From Seohaeicola saemankumensis (GTDB lineage: Bacteria; Pseudomonadota; Alphaproteobacteria; Rhodobacterales; Rhodobacteraceae), in the NCBI RefSeq assembly GCF_020171285.1, contig NZ_JAIUZI010000005.1:180423-244422 (forward strand): DNA of 64,000 bases, in the 5' to 3' direction. Made by a program: the position numbers and the translations under genes. Of the stretch, positions 50,709-60,562 are shown piece after piece (the stretch's first letter is position 1; every line of letters begins with the position of its first letter). Below the pieces are notes generated by a model. It saw nothing but the letters and a program-made list of their open reading frames with translations, searched no databases and was not told the DNA's origin.

Positions 50709-51569
50709 ATGGAGAAGTTCATCGCAGTGGTTTTTGACACTGAGGAGGCAGCCATTGCTGGTGCAGAGGCGTTGCGCGCGTTGCATCGCAACGGCGAGTT
50801 GGCGGTGTATGCCGCTGCCGTCATCGGCAAAGACCCATATGGGACTGTCGAGGTCAAGAAGGCGCAAGACGAGGGGCCGATCGGGACCGCTTTCGGGCTG
50901 ATGTTGGGGGCAATGGTAGGCGTTCTGGCGGGTCCGGCCGTGGTGGCGTCGGGGGCCGCGGTGGCCGGCACCGCAGCAGCCGGTCAGGCCGCCCTTGGTG
51001 GCATGGCCGCGGGCGGATTGGCCGGTGGAATGTTCGGAGCATACCGCGACCTGTGGGTGGCTGGTATCGACATGGCATTGCTCGACCAGGTGGCGCTTGA
51101 ACTGCTGCCTGGCAAGTCGTGCATCGTCGCGTCGGTCGACGAAGTCTGGACCGCGCCACTGGATGCAAAGATGACGGCAGCCGGGGGCGTTGTGTTTCGC
51201 AAGCCGCGTGTGGATGCGGTGGACGAGCAATGGGAAGCGGAAATGCGAGCCATGGATCGCGAACTGGCCGCGCTGGATGACGAATTGATGGCCGCAGAGG
51301 AAGCGAGCCGCGCCGCGATCAAGGAAAAGATCGGCTCAGTAAAGTCCCGGATCGAGGAGAGCGACCAGAAGATCAATGCGCGTCTTGACGCCATGGATGC
51401 AGAGATGAATGCGCGGCTGGACGCCCTGGATGAACAAATCGAGCAGGCGGCGACGGACATGAAGGATAAGTTCGTCAAGCGAAAGGAAGAGGTTCAGGAA
51501 GAGTACCGCCGCCGCAAGGCAAAACTCAAGAAGTCCGCAGACCTGGCGCGTGATGCGCTCACAACCTGA
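50709..51569 (+). CDS. DUF1269-type protein with long coiled coil, copy A
   Basis: 286 aa from ATG 50709. Residues 1-45 are the DUF1269 start (MEKFIAVVFDTEEAAIAGAE); a hydrophobic Gly/Ala-rich hairpin (about 62-110) follows with LGAMVGVLAGPAVVASGAAV; then a small domain (110-175); then a 110-residue coiled coil (about 175-285) rich in Glu, Lys and Asp repeats such as ARLDAMDAEMNARLDALDEQ. DUF1269 proteins are linked to stress and membrane association. A close paralogue is at 62371. Its job is unknown. Confidence 0.8.
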   Translation: MEKFIAVVFDTEEAAIAGAEALRALHRNGELAVYAAAVIGKDPYGTVEVKKAQDEGPIGTAFGLMLGAMVGVLAGPAVVASGAAVAGTAAAGQAALGGMAAGGLAGGMFGAYRDLWVAGIDMALLDQVALELLPGKSCIVASVDEVWTAPLDAKMTAAGGVVFRKPRVDAVDEQWEAEMRAMDRELAALDDELMAAEEASRAAIKEKIGSVKSRIEESDQKINARLDAMDAEMNARLDALDEQIEQAATDMKDKFVKRKEEVQEEYRRRKAKLKKSADLARDALTT

Positions 51570-51650
51570 CCCGTCGAAATGGCTTGGTCGGCGGGGCGAT
51601 AGGCGCTCTACTGACCACCGCTAGAAAGTTGCATTGGGAGAAGAGATCAC

Positions 51651-53222
51651 ATGCTCATAAGGAAGATATCCGAGATTTGTGCAAACGTGGCCGTGGCCGT
51701 CGTCCTGACGACCGGCGGTGTCGTGGCACAACAGACAGACAAGCCCAACATTCTGGTCATCTGGGGAGACGATGTGGGCTATGACAACATCAGCGCCTAC
51801 AACATGGGCATGATGGGTTACAAGACACCCAACCTTGACCGTCTGGCCAAGGAAGGCGCGGTCTTTACCGACCATTATGGCCAGCAGTCCTGCACCGCCG
51901 GGCGCTCGGCCTTCATCCTCGGTCAGCACCCGTTTAGGACCGGACTTCTGACGATCGGCATGCCCGGGTCCGATCATGGGATTCCCGAATGGACGCCGAC
52001 ACTGGGGACCTTGCTGAAGCAACAGGGTTACGTGACCGGACAGTTCGGCAAGAACCATCTTGGCGACCAGGACAAGCACCTGCCGACCAACAACGGGTTC
52101 GACGAGTTTTTTGGCAACCTCTACCATCTGAATGCCGAGGAAGAACCCGAGACCTACCACTATCCAAAAGATCCAGAGTTCCGTGAACGGTTCGGGCCGC
52201 GTGGGGTGATCAAGTCCAAGGCAGACGGCACTATCGAAGATACGGGACCAATGACCCAGAAGCGTATGGAAACCGCTGACGAGGAATTCCTCGCCGCGGG
52301 TATCGACTTCATGCAGCGCGCGGTCGATCAGGACAAGCCGTTCTTTGTCTGGTTGAGCACCACTCGGATGCATATCCATACCCGCTTGAAGCCCGCGTCA
52401 CGCGGTGTTTCGGGCTATGACGTCTACGCAGACGGCATGGTGGAACATGACGGACATATCGGTATGGTTCTCGACAAGCTGGATGAATGGGGCGTCGCCG
52501 ACAACACGATCGTGGTCTACTCTTCGGACAACGGGGCCGAAGTGTTCACATGGCCCGATGGCGGTATGACCCGCTTCCACGAGGGTAAGGGCACCACATT
52601 CGAGGGTGGCATGCGCGTTCCGCAACTGGTGCGCTGGCCCGGCACAATCGAACCCGGCACGATCATCAACGACATGATGAGCCACGAGGACTGGATTCCG
52701 ACGCTGGTTGCCGCCGCTGGCGAGCCCGAAATCGTTGAAAAGCTAAAGACCGGCTACACCACAATGGGCAAGGAATGGCGCGTCCATCTGGACGGAGCGG
52801 ACTTTGGTCCATTCTTCCGGGGCGAGGTCGAAGCGGGCCCGCGCGAGTCGATCCTGTATTTCGGGCAGGATGCAAAGTTGAACGCGATCCGCTGGAAAGA
52901 CTGGAAACTGACCTTCGCCTACATCGAAGGCAACATGGCAGATGGCGTACGTTTCATTCCGCAATGGCCGACCATCACCAACCTGCGGATGGATCCGTTC
53001 GAAAAGGCGCCGCACGAGTCTGGCATGTATCTGCGCTGGATGATCGACCAGATGTGGCTGTTCGTTCCGGCCGCAGCGGCGGCGCAGCAATTCCTGGAAA
53101 CCATCCCGGACTACCCGTTCCAGACCGGAACCGCATTCAACCTCGCGAACGTCGGGTATGAAACGTTTTTGGTGAAGGATGCGCTGGATAGGCTGGACCG
53201 GATCGAGTTCGGGTTCGAGTGA
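51651..53222 (+). CDS. Arylsulfatase (type I sulfatase)
   Basis: 523 aa. A signal peptide ends VVAQQ. Metal-binding Asp40-Asp41 are in WGDDVGYDN. The formylglycine motif is CTAGR at 81-85 (C-x-A-x-R). HDGHIGMVLDKL and SSDNGAEV complete the active site. The enzyme hydrolyses sulfate esters in the periplasm. An anaerobic- or FGE-type maturase is not in this window. Nearby AraC regulators and an RND pump suggest a stress or detoxification context, but no direct link is visible. Confidence 0.9.
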   Translation: MLIRKISEICANVAVAVVLTTGGVVAQQTDKPNILVIWGDDVGYDNISAYNMGMMGYKTPNLDRLAKEGAVFTDHYGQQSCTAGRSAFILGQHPFRTGLLTIGMPGSDHGIPEWTPTLGTLLKQQGYVTGQFGKNHLGDQDKHLPTNNGFDEFFGNLYHLNAEEEPETYHYPKDPEFRERFGPRGVIKSKADGTIEDTGPMTQKRMETADEEFLAAGIDFMQRAVDQDKPFFVWLSTTRMHIHTRLKPASRGVSGYDVYADGMVEHDGHIGMVLDKLDEWGVADNTIVVYSSDNGAEVFTWPDGGMTRFHEGKGTTFEGGMRVPQLVRWPGTIEPGTIINDMMSHEDWIPTLVAAAGEPEIVEKLKTGYTTMGKEWRVHLDGADFGPFFRGEVEAGPRESILYFGQDAKLNAIRWKDWKLTFAYIEGNMADGVRFIPQWPTITNLRMDPFEKAPHESGMYLRWMIDQMWLFVPAAAAAQQFLETIPDYPFQTGTAFNLANVGYETFLVKDALDRLDRIEFGFE

Positions 53223-53257
53223 TCTCTTTTCGAGCGTTTCGCTCACAAAAGCCAACC

Positions 53258-53292
53258 CCGGCCGGGTATCGCGTTAAACGTCTCCCGGCCGG
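53258..53292 (+). terminator. 9-bp hairpin downstream of arylsulfatase
   Basis: CCGGCCGGG at 53258-53266 pairs with 53284-53292 around a 17-base loop. There is no clear T-tract, so it is a weaker terminator candidate, placed between the sulfatase and the RND adaptor genes. Confidence 0.4.
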
Positions 53293-53403
53293 AAGGTCGT
53301 GATCGAGCCTTGTTGAAAAGACAGCCTGCCTTCCTGGAGTTTCCGTCGAGGTCCAACACCGTCAAACCCAAAGCATTTTCAAAGGTAGTCCCGGAGAAAC
53401 GAA

Positions 53404-54531
53404 ATGTCGAAGATACGCCGTGTTGTTTGGTTGGTTGTTCTCTACTTGGGTCTTGTTTCCGGTCCTCAACCTCTGCATGCGCAGGACGTGCCTTCGGTGT
53501 TGGTTAAGTCACTGAAGGAAGGACTGTTTTTCCCCTCTTTCCAGCACCCTGCCCGGATCGAGGCGCTGCAGACCGCGACAGTCCGGCCAATCGTGCGCGG
53601 CCAGATCACCGCGATTCACGTCACCGCTGGACAGGTTGTCACGAAGGGCAGTCTGCTGATCGAGCTGGATGCCACAGATTACAGGATCGCGGTTGCCGAA
53701 GCCAACGCGGGAGTTCTGCGGGCGCAAGCAAACCTTGTAAGGGCGCAGGCCGATTTCGAGCGCGCACAGGAGTTGGTTCAGCGCAATGTTCAGTCTGTCC
53801 GCGACCTCGACCTTGCAACGGCCGTGCGTGACGTCGCCGAGGCTGAACTGGCAATCGCGCGAGCACGTGTCGAAAGTGCCGAAAAGGCGCTGGCGGACAC
53901 CAAGGTTTATGCACCGTTCGACGGGCGCGTGGGCAAGCCCAACTATGCGGTGGGCGACCTGTTTCAGCCGGGTGACCCGTCACAGCCGGCGCTGGTTCTC
54001 GAGCTTGTGTCGCTCGATCCGATCTATGCCGTCGGGCGGGTCGACCAGGTCAACTACTTCCAGTTCATTGCACGGCGCCTGAAGCTCGAGCAGGACGGGC
54101 AGTCGATCCCGCCGCTGGAGTTGACGCTGCGACTGCCGGGCGGGACAACTTATGAGCACCACGGCATTTTCGAAAACTGGGACAACACCGCCGTGGCCAG
54201 TTCGGGCACGATTGCCGCACGCATCCGGTTTCCAAATCCCGATGGCCTCTTGCTGCCCGGGGAAAACGTGACCGTGCACGGTGAACTGATCGAGCCGGTC
54301 AAGGGCATTCTGGTGCCCCAACGGGCCGTGTCGCAGGATCAGCAGGGGCATTTCGTGCTGGTGGTCAATGCGGAGGGTACCGTCGAGCGTCGCAACATCG
54401 AGGTCGGCATCCGCAATGGTGCCGACTGGTCAGTGCGCAGCGGCCTGTCCGAAGGCGATGTTGTGATCGTCGAGGGGTTGCAGAAAGCGCGTCTCGGCCA
54501 GCCGGTCGTCACCAAAGACTACGAAGGCTGA
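53404..54531 (+). CDS. RND efflux periplasmic adaptor (MFP)
   Basis: 375 aa with a signal peptide ending PLHAQ. The lipoyl/barrel-sandwich halves read ITAIHVTAGQVVTKGSLLIE and YAPFDGRVGKPNYAVGDLFQ around a coiled-coil hairpin (about 95-165). The beta-barrel and membrane-proximal domains follow, with GILVPQRAVSQDQQGHFVLV. It bridges an inner-membrane RND pump to an outer-membrane factor. The pump gene begins three bases after its stop. A TolC-type channel is not adjacent; the lipoprotein at 5502 is a distant candidate. Confidence 0.93.
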   Translation: MSKIRRVVWLVVLYLGLVSGPQPLHAQDVPSVLVKSLKEGLFFPSFQHPARIEALQTATVRPIVRGQITAIHVTAGQVVTKGSLLIELDATDYRIAVAEANAGVLRAQANLVRAQADFERAQELVQRNVQSVRDLDLATAVRDVAEAELAIARARVESAEKALADTKVYAPFDGRVGKPNYAVGDLFQPGDPSQPALVLELVSLDPIYAVGRVDQVNYFQFIARRLKLEQDGQSIPPLELTLRLPGGTTYEHHGIFENWDNTAVASSGTIAARIRFPNPDGLLLPGENVTVHGELIEPVKGILVPQRAVSQDQQGHFVLVVNAEGTVERRNIEVGIRNGADWSVRSGLSEGDVVIVEGLQKARLGQPVVTKDYEG

Positions 54532-54534
54532 CCC

Positions 54535-57500
54535 ATGAACCCCGATTTCTATATCAAGCGGCCGAAATTCGCCGTCATCATTTCTGTGGTCATCACGCTG
54601 CTCGGTCTGCTGGCGGCGGTCGTCATACCGGTTGACCAGTTCCCGGAAATCTCGCCGCCAAAAGTGGTGGTGCGCGCGCTTTATCCAGGCGCCGACACGC
54701 AGACCGTCATCGACACGGTGGCGGCTCCGATAGAGCGCGAGGTCAATGGCGCCGAGGGCATGGTCTATATGTCGTCGAAGTCGGCCAGTGACGGCAGCTA
54801 CACTCTGACCGTGACCTTCGAGGTGGGCACCGACCCAGATCTGGCCCAGGTCGATGTGCAGAACCGCGTCGCGCTGGCCATGCCTACCCTTCCACGGGAG
54901 GTACGCGAACGCGGCGTGGTGACCCGCAAGCGCAATCCGGACATCCTCATGGTAGCTAACATTGTGTCGCCGGATGAACGGTTCGACCGGGTTTTCCTGT
55001 CCAACTTCGCTTCGATCAACGTCGTCGGAGAGCTGGGTCGCGTACCCGGCGTGGGCGAGGCGTCGATCATCGGTGCGTTGGACTACGGCATGCGCGCCTG
55101 GCTGGACCCGGTGCAGATGGCAAACCGCGGGCTCGGCGTGAACGAAGTGATCGCGGCGATCCGCGAGCAGAACCTGCAGGCAGCCGTTGGCCAGCTGGGT
55201 GCCGCGCCCAGCCCGGATTCGACCCAGTTCCAATATGTGCTGACCGCACAAGGGCGCGTAACATCCGAAGAGGAATTCGGCGACATCATCCTGAAGGCGG
55301 ATCAGGACGGGTCGGTCGTGCGGCTGCGCGACATTGCCCGCGTCGAACTGGACAGCCAAGGCTATCGCGGCTACGGCGAATTCAACAACAAGCCCGGCGT
55401 TCTGATCGCGATCTACAAAATCTCGGGTGCCAATTCGATCGACGTGGCCAAGGACGTGCGGACCACGATGGAAGACCTGTCACAGTTCTTCCCCGAGGGC
55501 GTCGACTATGTGATCGGCCATGATACCACGCTGTTCATCACGGCCTCCCTTGCGGAAACCGTCGAAACCCTGATCCTGACCATCGCGCTTGTGGTGATCG
55601 TAACCTACCTGTTCCTTGGCTCGGCGCGTGCCACATTGATCCCCACCCTGTCGGTTCCGGTGTCTATCATCGGAACGTTCGCTGTGTTGCAGGCCTTGGG
55701 CATGTCGATCAATACCGTGTCACTTTTTGCAATGATCCTGGCCATCGGTATCGTGGTCGACAATGCCATCATCGTGGTCGAGAATGTCGAGCGCATTCTG
55801 CACGATGAACCCGATGCACCCATCACCGAGGTGGTGCGCAAGGCGATGTCCGAGATCACCGGCCCCATCGTTGCCACCACTCTGGTTCTGACCGCAGTGT
55901 TCGTGCCGACGATGTTCCTGCCGGGCATGACTGGCCGCATGTTCGCACAGTTCGGCATGACGCTGGTCATCTCGGTGCTGATCTCGATGGTAAACGCCCT
56001 GACGCTTGGCCCGGCGCTGGCAGTGCTGGTCATGCGGCGCGGCGAGAAACCCAATGCGGTGATCCGTGGCTTCAACCGGTTCTTCGACTGGATCACCCGT
56101 GGCTACCTGCGCATCGTCGAGTTCCTCATCGATCGCCTCGCCCTTGCTTCGCTGCTGACCCTGGCGATGTTCGCCGGGGTCTACTTCCTGTTCACACTGG
56201 TGCCGCAAAGCTTCGTGCCGAATGAGGACAAAGGCTTTTTCCTGGTCGATGTCCAGTTGCCCGAGGCTGCCTCGCTGAACCGCACCGAGGCCGTGATGGA
56301 CGAGATCGTCGAGCGGATGAAGCAGGACCCGGCAATCGAGAACGTGCTGTCGGTGAACGGCTACTCGATCCTGAACACGGCGCTGCAATCGAATTCCGGC
56401 ATGATCATCGCCAAGCTGCGCCCCTGGGAGGAGCGCACGGCGCGCGACCAGCACCAGTTCGCCCTGCAGCAGAAATACCAGGCGGCATTCGCCACCATGC
56501 CCCAGGCCCAGGTTCTGGTGTTCGGCGCCCCTGCCATCCCCGGCCTTGGCGCGATCGCCGGTACGTCCTTCGTGCTGCAGGACACCGCCGCGCGGCCGCC
56601 CGCAGAGTTGGGCGCCACCGCAACCGAACTGATCGGTGCCTTCAACGCCCGGCCCGAAATCGCCCGCGCCTTCACCACTTTCCGGTCCGGTGCACCGCAG
56701 ATCCGGCTCGAGATCGACCGCCTGCGGGCCAAGACGCTTGGCGTGCGGATCTCGGACATCTTCCTGACCCTGCAGACCCAGCTTGGCGGGCTCTATGTCA
56801 ACGACTTCAACCTGTACGGACTGTCCTATCGGGTGCTGATCCAGGCCGATCACGACTTCCGCCAGGGAGAGCGCGACCTCGACAAGTTCTATGTCACCAA
56901 CGTCAAGGGTGAACTGGTACCCCTGAGCGCGGTGCTGCGCACCGAACCCGCACTCGGGCCCGGTGTCATGACCCGTCACAACTCCTTCAACGCGGTCAAC
57001 GTGACAGGCGTACCAAACGTGCCGGGCGGCTTCAGTTCGGGCGATGCCATGGACGCGCAGGAACTGACCGCGTTGGCCATGCTGCCCGAGGGGTATCGCT
57101 TTGCCTGGACGGACAGCTCGTTCGAGGAACGCGGCGCCGGCAACGCGGTGCCCATCGCGCTGGCGCTGTCGCTGGTATTCAGCTACCTATTCCTGGCTGC
57201 TCTCTATGAAAGCTTCCTGACCCCGATCGCAGTTATGTTGCCGGTCCCGATTGCGATCATCGGCACCCTTGTCGGCCCGATGATCGGAGGCCAGCCGCTG
57301 AGCCTTTACGGACAGGTGGGCGTGCTCATGATCATCGCGCTGACCGCCAAAACCTCGATCCTGATAGTCGAGTTCGGGAAGCAGCAGCGCGAGACCGAAA
57401 AGCTGGACCTGCGCGAGGCGGCAATGTCTGCTGCGCGACTGCGTTTCCGGCCTGTTATGATGACAATTGTAGCTTTCCTCTTCGGGGTGTTCCCGCTGGT

Positions 57501-57669
57501 GGTCGCGTCTGGCGCCGGTGCCGAAAGCCGCGTCTCACTCGGGCTGGTCGTTTTCGCAGGGTCACTTGCTTCCGCCCTGGCCTGTGCGATCATGGGTCCG
57601 GTGTTCTTCAAGGCAGTTCAAGGACTGCGCGAAAAGCTGCACGGTGGGCCGACCGCGCCCGTCGCGTAG
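54535..57669 (+). CDS. RND multidrug efflux permease (HAE1 family)
   Basis: 1044 aa, the normal length. Twelve transmembrane segments with two large periplasmic loops. TM4 has the proton-relay pair in ILAIGIVVDNAIIVVEN, and the C-terminal half has LMIIALTAKTSILIVEFGKQ with the conserved Lys. These are HAE1-type (drug) features; the Met ligands of CusA-type copper pumps are not evident. It uses proton motive force to expel hydrophobic compounds. Partner of the adaptor just upstream. Confidence 0.93.
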   Translation: MNPDFYIKRPKFAVIISVVITLLGLLAAVVIPVDQFPEISPPKVVVRALYPGADTQTVIDTVAAPIEREVNGAEGMVYMSSKSASDGSYTLTVTFEVGTDPDLAQVDVQNRVALAMPTLPREVRERGVVTRKRNPDILMVANIVSPDERFDRVFLSNFASINVVGELGRVPGVGEASIIGALDYGMRAWLDPVQMANRGLGVNEVIAAIREQNLQAAVGQLGAAPSPDSTQFQYVLTAQGRVTSEEEFGDIILKADQDGSVVRLRDIARVELDSQGYRGYGEFNNKPGVLIAIYKISGANSIDVAKDVRTTMEDLSQFFPEGVDYVIGHDTTLFITASLAETVETLILTIALVVIVTYLFLGSARATLIPTLSVPVSIIGTFAVLQALGMSINTVSLFAMILAIGIVVDNAIIVVENVERILHDEPDAPITEVVRKAMSEITGPIVATTLVLTAVFVPTMFLPGMTGRMFAQFGMTLVISVLISMVNALTLGPALAVLVMRRGEKPNAVIRGFNRFFDWITRGYLRIVEFLIDRLALASLLTLAMFAGVYFLFTLVPQSFVPNEDKGFFLVDVQLPEAASLNRTEAVMDEIVERMKQDPAIENVLSVNGYSILNTALQSNSGMIIAKLRPWEERTARDQHQFALQQKYQAAFATMPQAQVLVFGAPAIPGLGAIAGTSFVLQDTAARPPAELGATATELIGAFNARPEIARAFTTFRSGAPQIRLEIDRLRAKTLGVRISDIFLTLQTQLGGLYVNDFNLYGLSYRVLIQADHDFRQGERDLDKFYVTNVKGELVPLSAVLRTEPALGPGVMTRHNSFNAVNVTGVPNVPGGFSSGDAMDAQELTALAMLPEGYRFAWTDSSFEERGAGNAVPIALALSLVFSYLFLAALYESFLTPIAVMLPVPIAIIGTLVGPMIGGQPLSLYGQVGVLMIIALTAKTSILIVEFGKQQRETEKLDLREAAMSAARLRFRPVMMTIVAFLFGVFPLVVASGAGAESRVSLGLVVFAGSLASALACAIMGPVFFKAVQGLREKLHGGPTAPVA

Positions 57670-57718
57670 TTTTACGGAACCCGATCGGCGGACACAGGGG
57701 CACACGTGAGGTGACCAG

Positions 57719-58858
57719 ATGACTTCTAAGGAAACTGTCCCGACTTCGCGCCCTGCGGCGAGACTGGCATTCTGGGCGTATGCGGCGATTGTGCTTGGCG
57801 TTACGATTGCGACGTTGCATTTCGGCCAAGACCTTTTGATCCCACTGGCTGTCGCGGCTTTGGTCTTTGTTCTGTTGACCTCGGTGGTCGACCGGATCGC
57901 ACGCCAAAAGGTAGGCAACTGGCAACCACCTTCTTGGCTGGCGCACGTGCTTGGCCTTGGGCTGGTGCTGTTGGGCCTGGTCGCGATCGCCACCATACTG
58001 TCGTCGCAAGCCCGTGACGTGGCCGCCGCCGTGCCAAAGTACCAGGAACGGGTAGCAGTCATCGCCGGCACGCTTCTGGACATGATCGGTGAAAGCAACG
58101 CCAATGCGGTTGAATCTGCACTGGCCGGCGTCGACATGGGGGACCTCGCTCTGACAACCGTCAATTCCGCCAGCGGTTTCCTCAGCGGCTTTTTCCTGAT
58201 GCTGCTGTATGTGCCCTTCATGATGATCGAACGCCGCCCCATGCGTTCAAAGCTGGCACTGGCAGCATCCGATCCGGAACTTGGGGCCGAAATTGCCGCG
58301 ACCGTCCGGCATATCGCCGAAGGGTTGCAACGTTATGTGGGGATAAAGACCTTTGTCAGCGCCCTCACCGGTGCGCTGTGCTATGCGGTGATGAAATTCG
58401 TCGGGTTGGATTTCGCGGAGACATGGGGCCTGTTGGCCTTTGCGCTGAACTTCATCCCGACACTGGGGTCGGCTGTCGCCGTCATCCTCCCCGCGGTTGC
58501 GGCACTGGTTCAATTCGACGGCTACTCTGTCTTCCTGACCGTAGCTATCGGATGCGGTGCAGTGCAGTTCGTTATCGGCAACATTCTGGAACCGGCGCTG
58601 ACCGGCAAATCGCTGAACCTTTCCCCGCTGATGGTCGTCGTGGCGTTGACGGCCTGGACGCTGATGTGGGGTATTCCGGGCGCTTTCCTGAGCGTGCCTA
58701 TCACGGTCTGCGTGATGATCATTTTTGCCCACGTTCCCGGCATGCGGTGGGCGGCGATCCTGATGTCCGGAGATGGAATCTTGTCTGAGGGTCCCAACCA
58801 GGAAACCGAGGACCTGGCAAAGGAGGGGCCCATGGCCGTTCCGCCGGGAAAGACCTGA
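57719..58858 (+). CDS. AI-2E family transporter (PF01594)
   Basis: 379 aa. About eight transmembrane segments: two at the N-terminus, then a cytosolic linker and a C-terminal bundle with GLLAFALNFIPTLGSAVAVI, the family hallmark. The family includes autoinducer-2 exporters and Na+/H+ antiporters; which one applies cannot be told. It is 49 bases after the RND pump and may be in the same transcript. Confidence 0.88.
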   Translation: MTSKETVPTSRPAARLAFWAYAAIVLGVTIATLHFGQDLLIPLAVAALVFVLLTSVVDRIARQKVGNWQPPSWLAHVLGLGLVLLGLVAIATILSSQARDVAAAVPKYQERVAVIAGTLLDMIGESNANAVESALAGVDMGDLALTTVNSASGFLSGFFLMLLYVPFMMIERRPMRSKLALAASDPELGAEIAATVRHIAEGLQRYVGIKTFVSALTGALCYAVMKFVGLDFAETWGLLAFALNFIPTLGSAVAVILPAVAALVQFDGYSVFLTVAIGCGAVQFVIGNILEPALTGKSLNLSPLMVVVALTAWTLMWGIPGAFLSVPITVCVMIIFAHVPGMRWAAILMSGDGILSEGPNQETEDLAKEGPMAVPPGKT

Positions 58859-58902
58859 GGTCGGCAAACTGCCGACCAGCGATCAACGGATATGGGGATA
58901 TC

Positions 58903-59187
58903 ACGGCAACCAAAGCAGACTATGAAGCGGAACTGTCTGCACTGAAGGCCGAGTTGGCGCGCAATGCGGCCGACGCAAGATCAACCGAGTCCGAGAATGT
59001 GGGTGAGGGGGCGTACAGCGGCGACGGCGAAGAGATCATCGGCGCGACGGAAACCGCGTCTCCAGCCCTCGCTGAACAACTTGTTGCAGACCTGCTGGAG
59101 GAACTTGACGAACGGCCCGATAGAAAGGCATTCCTGCTGGTTGCAGGCGTGTTTCTGGCCTGCTACCTGCTTGGTCGGTCGAAATGA
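58903..59187 (+). CDS. Small DUF883-like tail-anchored protein, ACG start likely
   Basis: 94 aa if read from ACG 58903, preceded by GGGGA: ACG GCA ACC AAA gives (M)ATKADYEAELSALKAELAR, the usual start of this family. From the first regular start (TTG 58954) the coiled coil would be cut. A helical N-terminal half, an acidic middle and a C-terminal transmembrane segment (AFLLVAGVFLACYLLG) make it an ElaB/YqjD-like ribosome- or membrane-associated stress protein. Either ACG is used or the ATG has mutated. Confidence 0.55.
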   Translation, partial: TATKADYEAELSALKAELARNAADARSTESENVGEGAYSGDGEEIIGATETASPALAEQLVADLLEELDERPDRKAFLLVAGVFLACYLLGRSK

Positions 59188-59300
59188 CGGCGGACATCTG
59201 ATGAACCGCATCGGCCGCAGCATCAACATCATCTATCGTTCGGGCCCGGCTTATGGCGCGGCAGCGCCTCGCCGCGCCCGGTTCATGAAAAGCTGCCTGC

Positions 59301-60368
59301 CTATCTGAAATAGACGGTAGCCCCGACGCCGCCGACCTGTTCCAGCCGTGCGGCAGCGGCGCCGGTGACGAATTCGACCGTCGCACTCTGCGCGATCGCC
59401 AGTTCGATCAATGGCGCATAGTCCTCGCAACATGGATACGGCAAAACCAACTCGCGCACCCGGTTGGCCTGCAAGGCCCTTATGGTATCTTCGTGGCCCA
59501 GAACCGCGGGGCCGCCCCGGTGCATGGAGTCGACAAGCCGTGCAATGGTTGCGGCGTCCTGCTCGGCCTCATACCGGCTGGCGATCTCCCGCACGATCTC
59601 GCCAGCTTCGGCAGTCTGAACCGCGAAGGGGACCGGCTCGATACCGACAAGCCGGTCTGCCGCTGCGGGATGCAACGCCTCCTGGACCGCATGTGCAGTC
59701 TTCACGTTTCCTCCCAGAATGATCCGCTCATATTGCGGGTCGGACAGAAAATGGTCGCTGATTTCGCCTGCGATATCCCGCACAATGCGGCGCTCGTGGG
59801 CCAGATCGCGCCGCTCCCTTGCCTGCGTGCTGGCTTTGCGGCCCAGATCGCGTCGGCGGTCCGGGTCAACATCGGCGCGTAGACCATCCGCCGCGCGGGT
59901 CAGGAACACGTCGATGGTGCGTACCTCGGTGCCCGAGAACAGAACCAGAAGGTATTGCCGATACTGGTCCAGCAGGAACAGCAGGTCTGTCATCGCCGGT
60001 GCTCCATAGGCAAGCCGCGTTTCCAGTTCCATCGGCACATCAAGAACAAGATCGTTCTCGTGATCGGTAAAGACCACCACGCCACGTCCGGTGTGTTTTC
60101 CCTGTGCCAGATGCGTGACCAGGCGATCCTCGTTTGCGGCCCATCTTTCCTGCATGTCGCGACGCTTCAGCGCGTCCTGATCCAGACCTTCGCGCAATTC
60201 GGCAAACGCTTTTTTCAGCTCAATCTGCCAGGCTGGCTGCGCGCGTTGGTTCTCGGGTCGCGCCGGGTTGATGTTTACATAGGCCGTCAAAACCGGCCTG
60301 TCCTCGCTGTTGTCTTGAGCAACGTAGTCGCGAAAGGCATTCAGAACTGCCTGAACCTGATGTCTCAT
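59301..60368 (-). CDS. Bacterial archaeo-eukaryotic release-factor-like (baeRF) protein
   Basis: 355 aa from ATG 60368 with AGGAGG upstream. It has an N-terminal domain with RPVLTAYVNINPARPE, a central domain with RRDLAHERRIVRDIAGEIS and a C-terminal Rossmann-like domain ending GATVYFR, the eRF1-like plan. This family is thought to act at stalled or stress-affected ribosomes but is uncharacterised. It sits with DUF1269 genes, suggesting a general stress function. Confidence 0.75.
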   Translation of the reverse strand: MRHQVQAVLNAFRDYVAQDNSEDRPVLTAYVNINPARPENQRAQPAWQIELKKAFAELREGLDQDALKRRDMQERWAANEDRLVTHLAQGKHTGRGVVVFTDHENDLVLDVPMELETRLAYGAPAMTDLLFLLDQYRQYLLVLFSGTEVRTIDVFLTRAADGLRADVDPDRRRDLGRKASTQARERRDLAHERRIVRDIAGEISDHFLSDPQYERIILGGNVKTAHAVQEALHPAAADRLVGIEPVPFAVQTAEAGEIVREIASRYEAEQDAATIARLVDSMHRGGPAVLGHEDTIRALQANRVRELVLPYPCCEDYAPLIELAIAQSATVEFVTGAAAARLEQVGGVGATVYFR

Positions 60369-60514
60369 CTCGTGATCCTCCTTGGATGCCGTTCGGCACG
60401 GGTACTGTGCCGGCTCTGTGAGACAGAGATGCCCGGTCTCAGGCCCCGGTTCTTGATACCTGCCGCCACTTGCTTGACATCCGGTGCCTGCCTGGCGCTG
60501 ACACTGGCACATGA

Positions 60515-60546
60515 AAAAGGGCGGTGGATCGCGCCACCGCCCTTTT
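60515..60546 (-). terminator. Strong terminator after DUF1269 gene
   Basis: A perfect 13-bp stem (60515-60527 with 60534-60546, AAAAGGGCGGTGG) around a six-base loop. On the minus strand it ends in five Ts, a classic Rho-independent terminator 16 bases after the DUF1269 stop. It separates that gene from the baeRF gene downstream. Confidence 0.85.
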
Positions 60547-60562
60547 CGCCAGAGCTTCGATT

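Noticed and set aside
54430..57611. Long minus-strand frames under the RND genes
   Set aside because: They are His/Asp-rich shadows of GC-rich coding sequence; the + strand genes have full family signatures.
53404..57669. CusBA copper pump
   Set aside because: The permease has HAE1 drug-pump features and no clear CusA Met-ligand triad; the pair is also 45 kb from the copper locus.
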